A stretch of DNA of 64,000 nucleotides from Isoetes taiwanensis. Lineage: Eukaryota; Streptophyta; Lycopodiopsida; Isoetales; Isoetaceae. The position numbers were made by a program, and so were the translations under genes. A model generated the notes under the pieces. That model made no database searches and was not told the origin of the DNA. It worked only from the letters and a program-made list of their open reading frames with translations. Below are positions 1 through 11,494 of the stretch, piece after piece. The stretch spans positions 1,968,820 through 2,032,819 of the forward strand of contig JAJEKV010000017.1 of assembly GCA_021234155.1 (NCBI GenBank), in the 5' to 3' direction. Every line of letters begins with the position of its first letter. Within the stretch, counting starts at the first letter, position 1.

Positions 1-783
1 GCGAATCTATGGTTGCAGGGGATCAATCCACCAGTGGGTAGCGTATGACTATGTAAAGAAACGTGCTGCTTTCCCTTCCAACTTGAGGAAACTCAAGGTG
101 TAGAGGCAGGTCTTACAAGTGTAGGACTGGAATGGGCAACTGTTGGTTTGCTAATTATTAATGTCAAAATTTTCGTGTTGTTATTAACTAATTAACCTAG
201 TTCATTATATGGTCGCTTAATGGATGCAAATCAATAAATGGAATGAATGAGGACATGGTAATAGGTAAGGAATGTGGTGACTACGTCATGGCCCGCTATA
301 AGAATCATGGAAGCAAAAATATTATAGAAATCTGTTTTGAAAGTTCAGATAGTTTGATGTTATTTCGATAGACCTAGAGAGTTCATTGAGTACGAAAATT
401 TTTATGTATTCTCCAGATGAATTACCTCCTAGGGAGCATATATCTAGTCCTCATCATGCTGCTAGTAATGCCAATCGAGAGGAGAGTAGTTTTGAAGCAA
501 TGAGGAAAACTTTAGAATCCTCTATGTTGCAAGCTTTCTTAAGTTTCCAAACAAGCAAACCAACTTACTGATCTAAATCGAGCTGGTGCAGAGCAAATGC
601 AAAAACTGCAAATGCAAATTGAGACACTGTGACAAGAATAAGTTGGAGATCATAAATTTGCAAACTATGTAAAGAGAAAATTTTCTTAATCTTGATTGAA
701 TAAACAGGGAGATGTTGGAGGTCTACAAATAATAAGAACAGATAGTGGGAGAAGCCACCAACGAGAATCCTCTATGCCTCTAA
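1..783. other. No supported gene; possible 5' remnant of a retroelement
   Basis: I see no intact gene. A short plus-strand open frame at 386-571 and the frames up to 780 are broken by several stops. Their position just before a gag-like domain suggests they are the decayed leader or gag N-terminus of the same retroelement, but no motif proves it. Confidence 0.35.
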
Positions 784-1476
784 GTGCACTCTAGGCAGAG
801 GAAAAGGAATAAAGAAGATGATATAGCATCATCTATGCCTATGAGCCAAGGGAGGGAAAGTTCTCAGGCACAAAAGAAGTCATCTGCGGTAAAGGAGATT
901 GCCAAGAAATACAAGTTGGAAATATTTGATTGTTTTAATAAGGATAGAGTTAAGATAGAAGCTTGGATTCAGAAGGCTGAAAATTACTTTGTTGCAAGAC
1001 AAGTTCCTAAAGAAGAAAAGGTGGGAGTAGTGGCATTGAGTTTGACTGGAAATGCTTTAATGTGGTGGAATCGTCATAAGATAGCACATAAGGTGACTGA
1101 TGAGGAAGTAGCTTGGGAGACCTTTAAGGAACTCTTCGTAATAAAATATTGCCCACCTTCCTTTCATATCATACAGATGAATAAATTCATGGAGTGTAAA
1201 CAGAAAGGGCAATCATTGGATAACTATATACAAGAATTCTCCACTTTGGAACGACATTATCCAAAGTTAGATTCAAAGTCAAGGAATTATTTCTATTAAG
1301 CAAGCATCATTCTTTAAACGAAGCATTAAAAAAAAATTAGTCTTTAGCTGTAGGAATTAGCTAGTCGCTTCGTGCAAGGACTAGATATGGAGCTTAAAAA
1401 ATTAGTTGGATGTGATCAACTCACCTTCCAAGAAGCGGAGCACAAGGCTCGATATTTCGAGAGTATCCTTAAGTGA
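784..1476 (+). pseudogene. Ty3/Gypsy-type gag fragment (retrotransposon gag domain)
   Basis: This stretch resembles the capsid-like gag domain of plant Ty3/Gypsy retrotransposons (Retrotrans_gag family), which packages element RNA in the cytoplasm. The reading frame gives a lysine- and serine-rich lead followed by the family pattern: an aromatic IEAWIQKAENYF-like segment, VVALSLTGNALMWW (small residue plus tryptophans), WETFKELFVIKYCPP, and the LDNYIQEFSTLERHYP-type helix. The frame stops at 1299. Further gag-like sequence (FVQGLDMELKKLVG then TFQEAEHKARYFES) resumes after a frameshift and ends near 1476, so the gene is broken. The open frame begins with GTG, which is not a meaningful start here. 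No protease, reverse transcriptase or LTRs were recognised nearby. Confidence 0.8.
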
Positions 1477-2290
1477 CATGTAGTGGCAGTATAATATATG
1501 TATTCATACCGTATATTATGCTGGAACGTCACAATAATCCCACTGTCCATTTTGCCAGTGTTTTGGCCACACCCAACAAACTTTACCCCGTGAAGCTCTA
1601 GATATAAGCATTATATGTAGATTTAAATGTTAGATATATCCCTACTATAACATTCTCTAAACTGCAGAACATTTCGGTGCAAATGCAGTCCCAATAACTT
1701 TAAATCTTCAGGGTAAGGGAGTTCTAATGACTTTGTAAATCCAATACATAAGGCTCAACTCCTCTTTATCAAAACTAATAAGCGGGCATATCATTTTTCA
1801 TTTAATTGCTTTGTTTCTCCTCCTCCTCCTCTAGGTTAATGGAACTTATTACCTACAATACAACGAAGAACTCGTAGAAAACTTAAAAGGTGGAGAACAA
1901 CCCATGTAAAGAAATCTCACATGGGAACATCATGTAAGATTTTACTTTTAGCTGCAACATCTCGATTAAGAACACCACCAAGAAAATTCTGGACAAATCA
2001 CTCAATGGAATAATATTGACAATCGTGCATGGAATTTCCTTCCATCGTTCGAAGATGGTATGTAGGATTAGTTCTACAGAATGAAGAGAGGGTCATTTGA
2101 GAAACTAGTTGGTCTGGTTGTACCATACCTTATTAGACCAGGCCAGAAAATCAAACCTCTTGTAGTCCCTCGGATTGATGTAGCTATGGTTCTCTATTTT
2201 CTTGCTCAGTGAGATGCCTTTGCATGTTGGCCAAAGATTTTATGTTGGAATAGCCATTGTCCAGATATATACTAAGAAGGTGACATTATC
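1477..2290. other. No supported gene
   Basis: Stops occur in all frames at short intervals. A short (CTC)n run lies near 1819-1834. The stretch may be decayed retroelement sequence following the gag fragment, but no pol motif could be read. Confidence 0.4.
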
Positions 2291-2299
2291 TTTGGCTTC

Positions 2300-3102
2300 T
2301 AAGAACATGCTTTACAAGAAATTCATTGCCTTTCCTTGGGCCAGAGACTGATTGTCATCGTAAAGGAATTTGAAGATGCCACAGGTTTGCCTCATATTTT
2401 TGGTGTTGTTGATGGTTCTCACATAGTCTTGTACAGGTTACCATGGACGAAAAACAAAGGGGATGACTACTACAGTAGATATAAGAGGCATTCTTGTCTG
2501 ATGCAAGTTATATTAACACGTTCTCGAATGTTTATTTAACGTTTTCGTTAGTAGAGAGGATTTGTATACGATTTCAATCAGTTTAAGGAGAGTATGTTGT
2601 AAAGAAGCTTGCAACAAAGCAGATTCTGCAGCAACCTGTTATCCACATGAATGGCAAAAAAATTAACCCCGGGGGAGGGGGGGATCCTTGATGCAGATGT
2701 GACAGTCAACATTCCACTAATGCTATTAGGTGATTCAACATATCGGAGTAGAAGGTTTTCATGAAGATCTTTCTAGATGGTACTGGGTCTTTTGGCACGT
2801 TTAACAAGAGGATTTGCAAGGGCAGAGTATGTGTAGAGAATGGTTTCGGGGTTGTGAAAGAGAAATTCAGAATCCTTACGGCTTTGCTTATTCATGTTGG
2901 CAGGGCAGCCAAGATCATTCATGCCACATGTATTCTATAGAACTTCTGCATAATGGAGGATTTGAAAATGGAGATGTTGTCCTTGGAAGCTAACTTGCCA
3001 GACACAAACTATTATGAGCCTAAAGAAATGAAGAAGACAATGAAGAAGGAAGAAGACTTGATCAAAATGTTATCTACCAAAACAGAGATGGCAGAAATAT
3101 AG
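2300..3102 (+). pseudogene. PIF/Harbinger transposase relic (HARBI1-like, DDE_Tnp_4)
   Basis: The stretch carries the three acidic landmarks of HARBI1-type DDE nucleases, which cut and join DNA of PIF/Harbinger transposons. First block: a GLPHIFGVVDGSHIVL segment (2385-2430), matching the family's G-x-(I/V)-DG-(T/S)-H-I core, followed by the Y-x-R-x-K-R-HS region. Second block: LLGDSTYRS near 2723-2750, matching the LLGDxGY motif. Third block: NKRICKGRVCVENGFGVVKE followed by KFRILT (2803-2880), matching the (I/V)E-x-(A/G)FG-x-LK motif. The blocks lie in different frames and are interrupted by stops, so the gene is dead. The last frame ends with TAG at 3100-3102 after a Lys/Glu-rich tail. No terminal inverted repeats or 3-bp target duplication were identified. 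Confidence 0.78.
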
Positions 3103-6100
3103 TTTGATCATTATTCTAATGTTTTTAGATTCCAAAAATTTGAGATCACATATTTTGATTCGTTCATTCAACTTGATTCATTCATTGTATGGCTTTGAAA
3201 TGTCAAATTGCACAAAATTATTTGATTCTTAACCATTTGTATTCAATTATAAGTGTTTTCCACTTGTGGAAAATTTGCCTTGATGCATGTCAATCTCAGA
3301 TCCAACTATTTGGATTTTTTTTGTGAAATTTTTGTGCAAGTAGATATAGATGATTGGCTGAAATTGCATGTGAAAACTTTATTCAAGTCAGATAAATATT
3401 TTTGGAGATACAAGCATTTGAATGAAAGCCAAATTTTGATCAATGGAGGCCAACTCTATTGGCTACAGAATGTTCACTTCTAGTAGTTGAGTATGACAAT
3501 GAAATCGATTATATATCAAATACATAAGAGTGTGAATTGTTGTATATTGTGAATCACCAATAGTAAGACTGAAGATTCAATCAAAGCAAAAACCTGGGTG
3601 ACAAAAAACAGATAGTTCTTAAAAAATAACAATAGACATAAAATAGAAGTTGAATAGCAACAGTTTATTCATATGATTGAATTGGGTTACAAACAATACA
3701 GCACTGTTATCTGCTATATCAATACTTTTGTGTCAATACTGCTTTGTGTTATCTGATGTGTGAAAGATCTAACACTGTTCTAAACCACAAAAGCTCCATA
3801 AATCTTTGAGATATTTCCATAACATTTCTAAGAAATCACTTGGAAGGTAAAACTTGACTCAAGCTTGCTTACAGAAAACCTGAATCGACATAAAAACCTG
3901 TAACAAGGATATTTAACAAGCCATTAGGCAAAAAACAAGAGTTAAGTGAGTTAAGAGTACATATATAAGCAAAACTTTCATATATGAACAAGTCATACGG
4001 TCATAAAAAGACCATATTCTGCTGGTCTGATTCCTGGAAGCCGATGCGTAGTTTCGTATCATAAGTTTACACAAAAACACACACACACACCCTAAATCCT
4101 CTTAATTAGCCGATTAGAACACTACTTGCAGACATGAAAGAGTCAAGAGTCAGGCAAGGCAGTTCTCACAAGAAATAATTGGGATTTTAACCTTCTAAAG
4201 GCACCATCTGCCATGATGCTTAACATGCACGCACTCCACATAAATTTTCTGTCAGAAAGGTGTTTGTTCCGTCAACCACTAATTCTGGCTTAACATAGAT
4301 GTTGTCGATGGAGAACTAGTCGAGAATCACCCTTTGGCTCATACTAACATGGAAACTCCTATGCTAAAGCTCTTGAACCTCGATAGACTCCACACTTATG
4401 GAGCTTGAAGCATAAGATGCAGCAATTGCCATAACCGAAGAATCAAAAGAAGAGCTTGAAGAGATCACAAGGAAATGGTATTAGACTAAATGTCGACAAG
4501 GGCATGAAACTGAAACCAATAACTAATGGGCAATGCTAAGGTGAAGAGGTAGTGGCCAACTAGTTTTGGAAATACGCAACTAAATTGCTCCTCTATATTC
4601 AGTATACAATTAGAGAAAAAGGATCCAGTAAAATCCTTGTATGTTGGAGTGCTCACATATAAGAAACAACACTCAAGTTTACAATTTTGCAAGCACAAAT
4701 CAGCAACCTACGCATGGATTATTGCAACGGCATTTTCAATACACTGTCCCTATATATCAGATCTTAAATGTTCATCACAATTCAATACTTTATGTGTATT
4801 CTAGAAAAGAACAAGATAACTTGTAACCAATAGTCAATAAAGACTCCATGCTTCTATTTTCTCATAGGTAAAACCTCACCTTTATTAGCCTTTGAATTTT
4901 GAACTGTGCATTCACATTTAAATACTTATCAATTTATGCTTCTTAACAGATTCTTCCTGCATGAAATCAAACTTTCTTTTTTCATGCTCTCCAAAACTAG
5001 TAGCCATATTTGAAATTTCAGTTACTATATCTTCATCTATGTGCATCCGAGACCCCTTTTTGGATGTTGGCTTATGACTAACTTCAGGTTAATTACATGC
5101 AGTTCACCTAGGACTGTTACCAAAAGGGTTATAAGAACTTGGAGTATTCTTACTTGAATATGTAGCATAATAACAGGGGTTTTTTTTTGTGTTTTTGTAC
5201 GCTTTTCACAAAGGTTTTCCTAAGATTTCATGGCGTATTTGAATGGATGTACTAATGCGTACATCTAGAGTGCACCATTTCTTAGTCGTTGATTTAGCCT
5301 TTTTTTTTCAATGGTCCAATATCCAAGGGCTCACAACAAAAGCCCTCTTCCTCGTGGATAGCATTTTAGCGTTTCATTCCTTCTTCGATTCTATTTTCTT
5401 TTTGGAGGGATCGGAAGGTGAAGGCAAAGGGTGAAGGCAAAGGATGAACTCCTTAGTCGGACGAGAGGTTGGGTGTTAGACAAAATAGTTTAAAAAAGGA
5501 CGAGCCATCTGCTCCAATAAAAAACAGGGAAGCAGCTCAAAAGCTTGTTGAAGTTTTGGTGGACGTGAAGCAAAGTGGCAGTGAGGTGAAGGCTAAGAGC
5601 TTAATCGGACGAACTTCACCATCCTGAATCGGTGCAGCAACAAGACCGATTTAGAGTTTTAGATGCTGGCGCTCTTGGTAAAGGTCGGTCACCCAAAGCC
5701 TTCAAAAATTCTTTTGAGCAAAATCCCCTTTTCAAAAAAGCCGTCTTCCATTTTGTTCTTGGCAAATCCGGTCTTCTCTTTTGATTTTTAGCTTGTTAGG
5801 AAATGGTTTCTTGGCTTGCAGGAAAGCAAACAGGGATGTTAAAGCCATGATTAGCCCCAAATCGGGAAGAGAAGCCGGATCTTGGCATGTTGAAGATTTA
5901 GAGATGAGATTGGGGTGTCATTTCTAGTAGAGAAGCGATCGGGGCTGAGAGCTCGCCTTTGCTCTGTTCAACCCAAATCATGGGGTCACGGATCATGTGG
6001 GCGAAAGGGCATTTTGATTTTCGAGATCCGGCAAGAATTGGTTAATCTGTTCTTTGCATTATTTTTTTGTTCAATTATCCGGATTGTACCCACCGGAGTA

Positions 6101-6138
6101 GTCATCACGGGAAGCAATATGCTAATGTCGTCCGGATC
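3103..6138. other. Intergenic sequence, no supported gene
   Basis: AT-rich sequence with only short chance frames. Small features seen: an (AC)n run near 4076-4091, a T-run near 5178-5187, and a short direct repeat of GGTGAAGGCAAAG near 5416-5441. No domain was recognised on either strand. Confidence 0.45.
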
Positions 6139-6380
6139 GCTAAGGTATTATCGGCATACTAGCAAACAAGTTGTCTTTTTGTCTCTACTCACATTATATC
6201 TTGATGACTTCATCCCCCGCCATGTAATGAAAAAGGACATATTTTGTCAATCGATTTGACAGAAGATTTTGTCCACTATCTGTAACTTCCTACACAAGTT
6301 TAAACCTCTTATTTTGCAGTGTCCATATTATATTTGCATTGCAATATATAATATTGCATATGCTCAAATCCAGTACCATA
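6139..6380 (+). repeat. Direct repeat, copy 1 (about 240 bp)
   Basis: Nearly the same sequence occurs again at 6538-6767. Both begin GCTAAGGTATTATC and end GCTCAAATCCAGTACCATA, with scattered substitutions and small indels between them. The copies are separated by about 157 bp. This is a segmental direct duplication, or two adjacent copies of one element. No coding content is evident. Confidence 0.85.
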
Positions 6381-6537
6381 CAGGCCCGTACCATCGTGGT
6401 TCATCTTCAATCTGGCTTCATCCGGTGCACGCTTTATTCACCCAGTAGATTTTTAGTTCCAGAGAATATTGTGGCCAATATATTCCAATAGCTCTTTTTT
6501 GTACTATTTTTCCTCGCATCCCGATCTGCTAAGGTAT

Positions 6538-6767
6538 TATCAGCATACTAGCAAACAGTTGTCTTTTTGTCTCTACTCTTGTTATATCTTGATGACTTCA
6601 TCCCTGCCATGTAATGAAAAATGACATATTTTGTCGTTCGATTTGACAGAAGATTTTGTCCACTATCTCTAACTTCCTACACAAGTTTAAACCTCTGATT
6701 TTGCAGTGTTCATATTATATTTGCATTGCAATATATAATATTGCATATGCTCAAATCCAGTACCATA
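6538..6767 (+). repeat. Direct repeat, copy 2 (about 230 bp)
   Basis: Second copy of the 6139-6380 unit, in the same orientation and slightly shorter. It is followed directly by the hairpin-bearing tandem unit and inverted-repeat element at 6787-7388. Confidence 0.85.
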
Positions 6768-6786
6768 AACGAGAACAGAAATTTTA

Positions 6787-6980
6787 GGCCCGAAGGGCAA
6801 AAAAATTTTCGATATAACAACCAACACATAGCTATCATTAACATTATTAACATAAACACATAACACATATTGCTACATGTTTTACGTCTGCTTTTTTTTT
6901 ATAGCCCGAAGGGCTAAAAAATTTTTTTAGTATAATAACCAACACATAACTACCATTGACATTAATAAATATAACCATTG
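6787..6980 (+). repeat. Two tandem units headed by a GCCCGAAGGGC hairpin
   Basis: Two units start with a small hairpin, GGCCCGAAGGGC at 6787 and AGCCCGAAGGGCT at 6903. Each is followed by an A-run and T-run, then ATAACAACCAACACATA or a close variant, then a CATTRACATT motif. The second unit continues into the left arm of the inverted repeat at 6940, so the tandem pair and the foldback element probably share an origin. Confidence 0.6.
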
Positions 6981-7388
6981 GATCCAACACATTTAAATTA
7001 AAATCCCCTTAAACCCCCTTTGGTTTGGGTGCATATTCACACGGGGGTGACGTAGGGCAAAATGAGAGCCCTCATAATTGTATTTTTGGATGTAACAAAT
7101 CAACACCATATAGTATTCCTAGGTTGAAATCTTATAGTATTTTCAAGAATCTTATTATACAAGTTATAGCAAATCTTGTACTTGCATACCCCACAAATGA
7201 GGAACTTTTACGTGCGGTGTAGATTATGGAATAAGGGGCGAATATGCCAATCCGGCGAAACTCGATGTCCCGAGTCACCCCCTCGTGTGAATATGCACCC
7301 AAACCAAAGGGGGTTTAAGGGGGATTTTAATTTAAATGTGTTGGATCCAATGGTTATATTTATTAATGTCAATGGTAGTTATGTGTTG
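6940..7388. mobile_element. Foldback / MITE-like element with about 112-bp inverted repeats
   Basis: The left arm 6940-7051 and the right arm 7274-7388 are near-perfect reverse complements, with only one or two short indels near the inner end. Both contain the palindromic GGATCC and a long stretch from CAACACATAAC to the CACACG-GGGGTGAC end. The central 222 bp carries no recognised gene. This is the architecture of a foldback or long-TIR MITE element. I could not fix a target-site duplication. The right arm supplies the stop codon of the minus-strand Myb/SANT-like frame next to it. Confidence 0.75.
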
Positions 7389-7860
7389 TCTTGACCATTT
7401 GAGTTCTCTTTGTTGCTGTTTCTTTCATTAACCACAATGCGAACAGGAGCATCATCTACAAGATTTATGAACTCTTTTTCCTTAAAAGCTGCATTTATTT
7501 CAATTATCTCATAAAATGCCTCAAACATATATGTGTTCGGGTACATTCTAGCATTCTCAAATGCCTTTGGTCCAAACTCACCACCATCTCCTGCACCAGG
7601 TATGTCCCTTTCATTAATACTTAAATTTTTCCATTAGAGGCTTCACAACTTGTTTTTTTGGATGCTTCTTTCTCATCCTTGAATTTTATGTGGAATTTAT
7701 CCCATTTATTTCTCAACTGCCGCAGTTCTTCTAGATAATGTACTGTGACTTGTAATTTCAGCATAATCTCTCTCCATTGGCTTGAAGAGAGATTAATACT
7801 TCCATTATTATGCATCTTGTATCCTTTCATGAGTGCAAGCATGGTCAAAATTGCATTATC
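7379..7860 (-). pseudogene. Myb/SANT-like DNA-binding protein fragment (PIF/Harbinger ORF1-like)
   Basis: Minus-strand frames give a Myb/SANT-like helix block: a leading LALMKGYK segment, a WREIMLKLQ segment, then YLEELRQLRNKWDKFHIKFKDE, matching the 'lrnKWd.lk..yk' signature of Myb_DNA-bind_3-type domains. Such domains occur in plant trihelix-like proteins and in the DNA-binding partner (ORF1) of PIF/Harbinger transposons. A second segment (7379-7593, another frame) has the family's C-terminal character: PKAFENARMYPNTYMFEAF followed by an acidic region. Its TAA at 7379-7381 lies inside the inverted-repeat arm, so the frame runs into the foldback element. A TAA also sits just before the domain. 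It is therefore broken or intron-split. Given the Harbinger transposase relic 5 kb away, a transposon origin is likely. Confidence 0.55.
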
Positions 7861-10800
7861 TTACCAATCCACAGGGTTTTTTCTCTTCTTGACCCGGTTA
7901 AGGACAACCGAACTACTTTGGCGCACAACTATATTTAATTCATTCGGAAGAGGCGTGGATTGGAACTTATGTCTTCAGGCATCCTCTTGGTTCTCCTTGG
8001 AGCCATTTTTTCGCTTTTAGGGAGGACGAAGAGTTTTGCAGCAATTGGCAAAGTGGCCATTGTCATGATCTTCAACCTAATTTATGAAGAATCAATGGAA
8101 AAACTTGGCCGAAAAGAAAGTGGATTTAATTCGGTAATTCAACAAATTCACTTAAAGAAATGCAACAAAAGCTCACAGGATTGCCAATGGACCCGAATAC
8201 GATGCTTGGAGGAAGAATTAGATCTGCAATTCTTGGAGTCCACTCACCTTGAACAAGGACCAGAATTAAGATCGAAAATCTCGGCCTCCAAATTATTTTT
8301 ACTGATCGTTACCCCCTAACGGCCCAAGCAGTAATGGAGATGCCCCTAGCATCAGTTAGGGGCGAATTGTCTCTTAATGTGTTGCATAACTCCCATTATC
8401 TCTCCTTCCATTTTGCTCGCACATGATCTCTCATTATCTCTCACCAATCATATGACCACCCCTTCTCTCTCTCCCTCTCCCTCTCTCCCTCCATGCCTTC
8501 TCCCGCTATGTCTCTCAAAATCTTTCTATATTTTGAGGTTGGATCAAGTATAATATTGATTGAGAGCTTGATGGTGAAATGGTAGACATATGAGATACAA
8601 ATATATGTTTCCAAAACAAAGCATTTGGATCATGAGCGTCTGAGGCTCCTAGACAAATTTGTTTCAATATGATATGATGATAATACCACTAGAAAGGCCA
8701 AAGGAGACAAAATATTTTCGTGAAATAGTATTGAAGGAATGCCTTGAAGGATCAGAAGGTCGTCGGGGTATATTCAAAACCCTTATTAGGTAGCTAGACA
8801 TTTCTACTGAGTTGTCAGAGGACAAAGAATTTACATGCTCATGGCATTGTGTGTACCTGAAAGACTAGATACAAACATAGAGTCCATGCATTTACTCAGT
8901 GTTGGTTTGCTCGAGCAGGATGGGTGCTCTAGTGAGGATCCAGCAAATGACTTCTTCAATGAAGTTATGTATATGCAGCTCCATGGTGCTATGACAACTA
9001 CTAAAGTTGATTTGATGAAGCCAAATCGTCCACGCCAATTACTTGTTCATTGGAAAGATCTCGAGTGCCACCTTTAAGCGCTTCACCATGGCAGATATCT
9101 TAGAGAGTCTTCCTTTTAGTTCAAGAAGACTTGACACTTTTTCAGCTTTCAATGAAAAGAGGAATTATCTAAAGTCTAAAAACATGATCCAATAGTAAAT
9201 GGGTTGTACTTGATAAATGACCTATAGATTCATGGCTTGGTTACACATAGTAGTTTTTTAAGGCTTCATGCCTTTCGGTTGTCTTTCTTTAATTAGTTGG
9301 CATGTATAACTCTATTTTGTTTTGTTTTATTTGGAATGGGCTTTTGCCCTACTTCTGAGATGGGGCTTTGTCCCCTTGCTTCCTTTGGCCTTCAAGACCT
9401 TGTTCATTGTACCGTCCCATGGCCTTTGGTGATCTTGGTGGACATTAAATGTTTTATCTAGCTATCTATCTAATAGTCTTAGAATAAAAATGTAGTTTCT
9501 ATAGTCTTCTTCCTTAGACGGATGGGAAAACCAATGTAGCTCATAGAACACTAATGTTTATGTTGAAGAGTTGCTATTATGAGCACGTGGGAGAATGGGA
9601 GAATTAAATATTCACTCTGGATCTATCTGGATGAGTAGATCGATGCCTCTTGGTGAACAGCTATGGATCCTAGGAAACCCAGCCCTGGGAAGTGTCTTTG
9701 CGCTCCAGGAGACATTACCTAGCCAATGGACAATACACTAGCCTAACAATATTATATCTCTAGGAAACATAGTATTAGCAGGTATTTGCCCTAATACGTC
9801 GTAATCCGAATCATACGTTGTTCTTTATACATCACCTTTTGGCCAAAACGTGATGGGATAAAAGGCATAAAGGCAAAGGCCAAAATGGAGCTAGATTTCT
9901 ATACAATGAAAAGTCTCCCATTGGAAAGGGGTAGTAAAATTGATAGCAGTTCTTGGACTTTCTCTAAGCTAGCTGTGAGCTTGTAGGTGGTTCACTGGTA
10001 AATTTAAGCAAGTTCCTTTGCAATTTATTCTTCCAATCGAATTCAATCCATCCTTTCCTATACATGCCCTATGCCATACAAAAATGGAAATAGACCTACC
10101 AATTGCTTCCTGAATGTAAAGAACTGCTTTCAATCATGATGATGTTGAAAGTAAACAAAACCCATGGACTGTACAAATGTATCCATCATGTATAGACTCC
10201 CATAGTCAAAAGTAAACTGAATCTACGTCATTTGTAGACTCTCATAGTTTCCACTACACAGGTCCCAACGCGCAGGTGTCTCATAGCGTTAGGGGATTTC
10301 TAGCAAAGGACCCAAGTTCAAATCCAAGATTCTGTATTGAGCTACTAGGTGACCAAGACCAACGTTGGGAGAACTCTAGGGTATAGAAGGTGGTTGTGGC
10401 ATGTAAGGCTTTTCTGATTGGAAAGTGGAGATTTTTTGTTGAGCTAGTGCATGGCAAGAAGGTTTCCAAAAGATTTTCATGTACTTGTCTATAAGGACAA
10501 TACAAATTTCCAATTGGAAATTTGAAATATAATTTTTCTTTGGAAACTTAAAATATTTGAATGTTTAGAGGAACATTAGGAGATTTTCTTGTAGGGTCAA
10601 AAAGTTTTCCAACACTGCCGAAGACTATTAGCTTAATTTAACATTTCTGAAATTAATATTCTGTGGCTTTTACAGAAACAAAAAGGACATTAAAAGACCT
10701 CGTCTTTTCTAAATTTTTCCTAATAATTAGACATAGCTACTTGAAAAGACTTTCAACCAAGTTCAATCTCCTTTCAATTGGTTGATTCAAGATGAGGATT

Positions 10801-10919
10801 TAGAATGAACGTCAAATTTATTTCATTCGCGTAAGATGTTCCCTACAATATTAATCAATTTCATTTCATTGCTCAAATCACGCCCAAAGATCGAACAGGG
10901 CCCTGACATTACTACAAAT
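7861..10919. other. Intergenic sequence, no supported gene
   Basis: Only short chance frames occur; those at 7960-8319 and 8835-9077 have no recognisable domain. A CT-rich low-complexity run lies at about 8460-8490. A weak pol III A/B-box-like pair occurs near 10280-10325 but is not convincing (see rejected items). Confidence 0.4.
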
Positions 10920-11494
10920 TTATAGCAATTTAAACATGATAGTTTGTGCCTCGACATTCATAGAGCAACTTTCAGCTTGAAGAAACACTTGCTTTAAAAC
11001 ATGTGGCGTATCTGAGAAAATAAAAGCTTGCTTTCCATTCATAACAACAGCAGAGGACATGAGTTCTAGATTGTAAAGTTGGTATTTAAAACGTAACCAC
11101 CTGATTCCGAAGCAAGAACTTTCAAAGGAATTTTTCAAAAAGACATGAAGAAACACTAACACAGCTCTACAAAATGCTAGTGCTTTGAATAATGTCACCT
11201 CCTGAAGCATGCAATACTGTTAGAAGCACGCCAAGAGATGAATAAAAGAATCTCAGTTCCACCTCATAATGTGTACACTGTTGAAGATCCTACATGCATA
11301 ACATTATACATATCAAGACAGAATTTACAGAATCTAGAAGCCATGAATAAAGTAGAAAGTAACATCAGAATTTCAACAAGAGACTAATAATAAAATTGAT
11401 TAAAAAATGAACGTGCTATGCCAAAGCTTTGAACTTTGTTACAGGGACTCTAAAAAACCCCTGCTATTATCTATACCTGCACAGCAAAAAATCG
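10920..11494. other. Downstream flank / probable 3' UTR of the CK2 beta gene
   Basis: This lies immediately 3' (minus strand) of the CK2 beta stop codon. No independent gene is recognised. The 96-codon minus-strand frame at 10920-11210 shows no domain and is more likely chance or UTR sequence. I could not place the polyadenylation site. Confidence 0.4.

Noticed and set aside
7025-7394. Plus-strand frames inside the inverted-repeat element
   Set aside because: They cover the palindromic arms and an uncharacterised loop; no transposase motif is present.
10275-10330. Weak pol III A-box and B-box-like words (CATAGCGTTAGG and AGTTCAAATCC), a possible tRNA-derived SINE head
   Set aside because: The A-box match is poor, no tRNA cloverleaf can be drawn, and no second copy or tail was found in the window.
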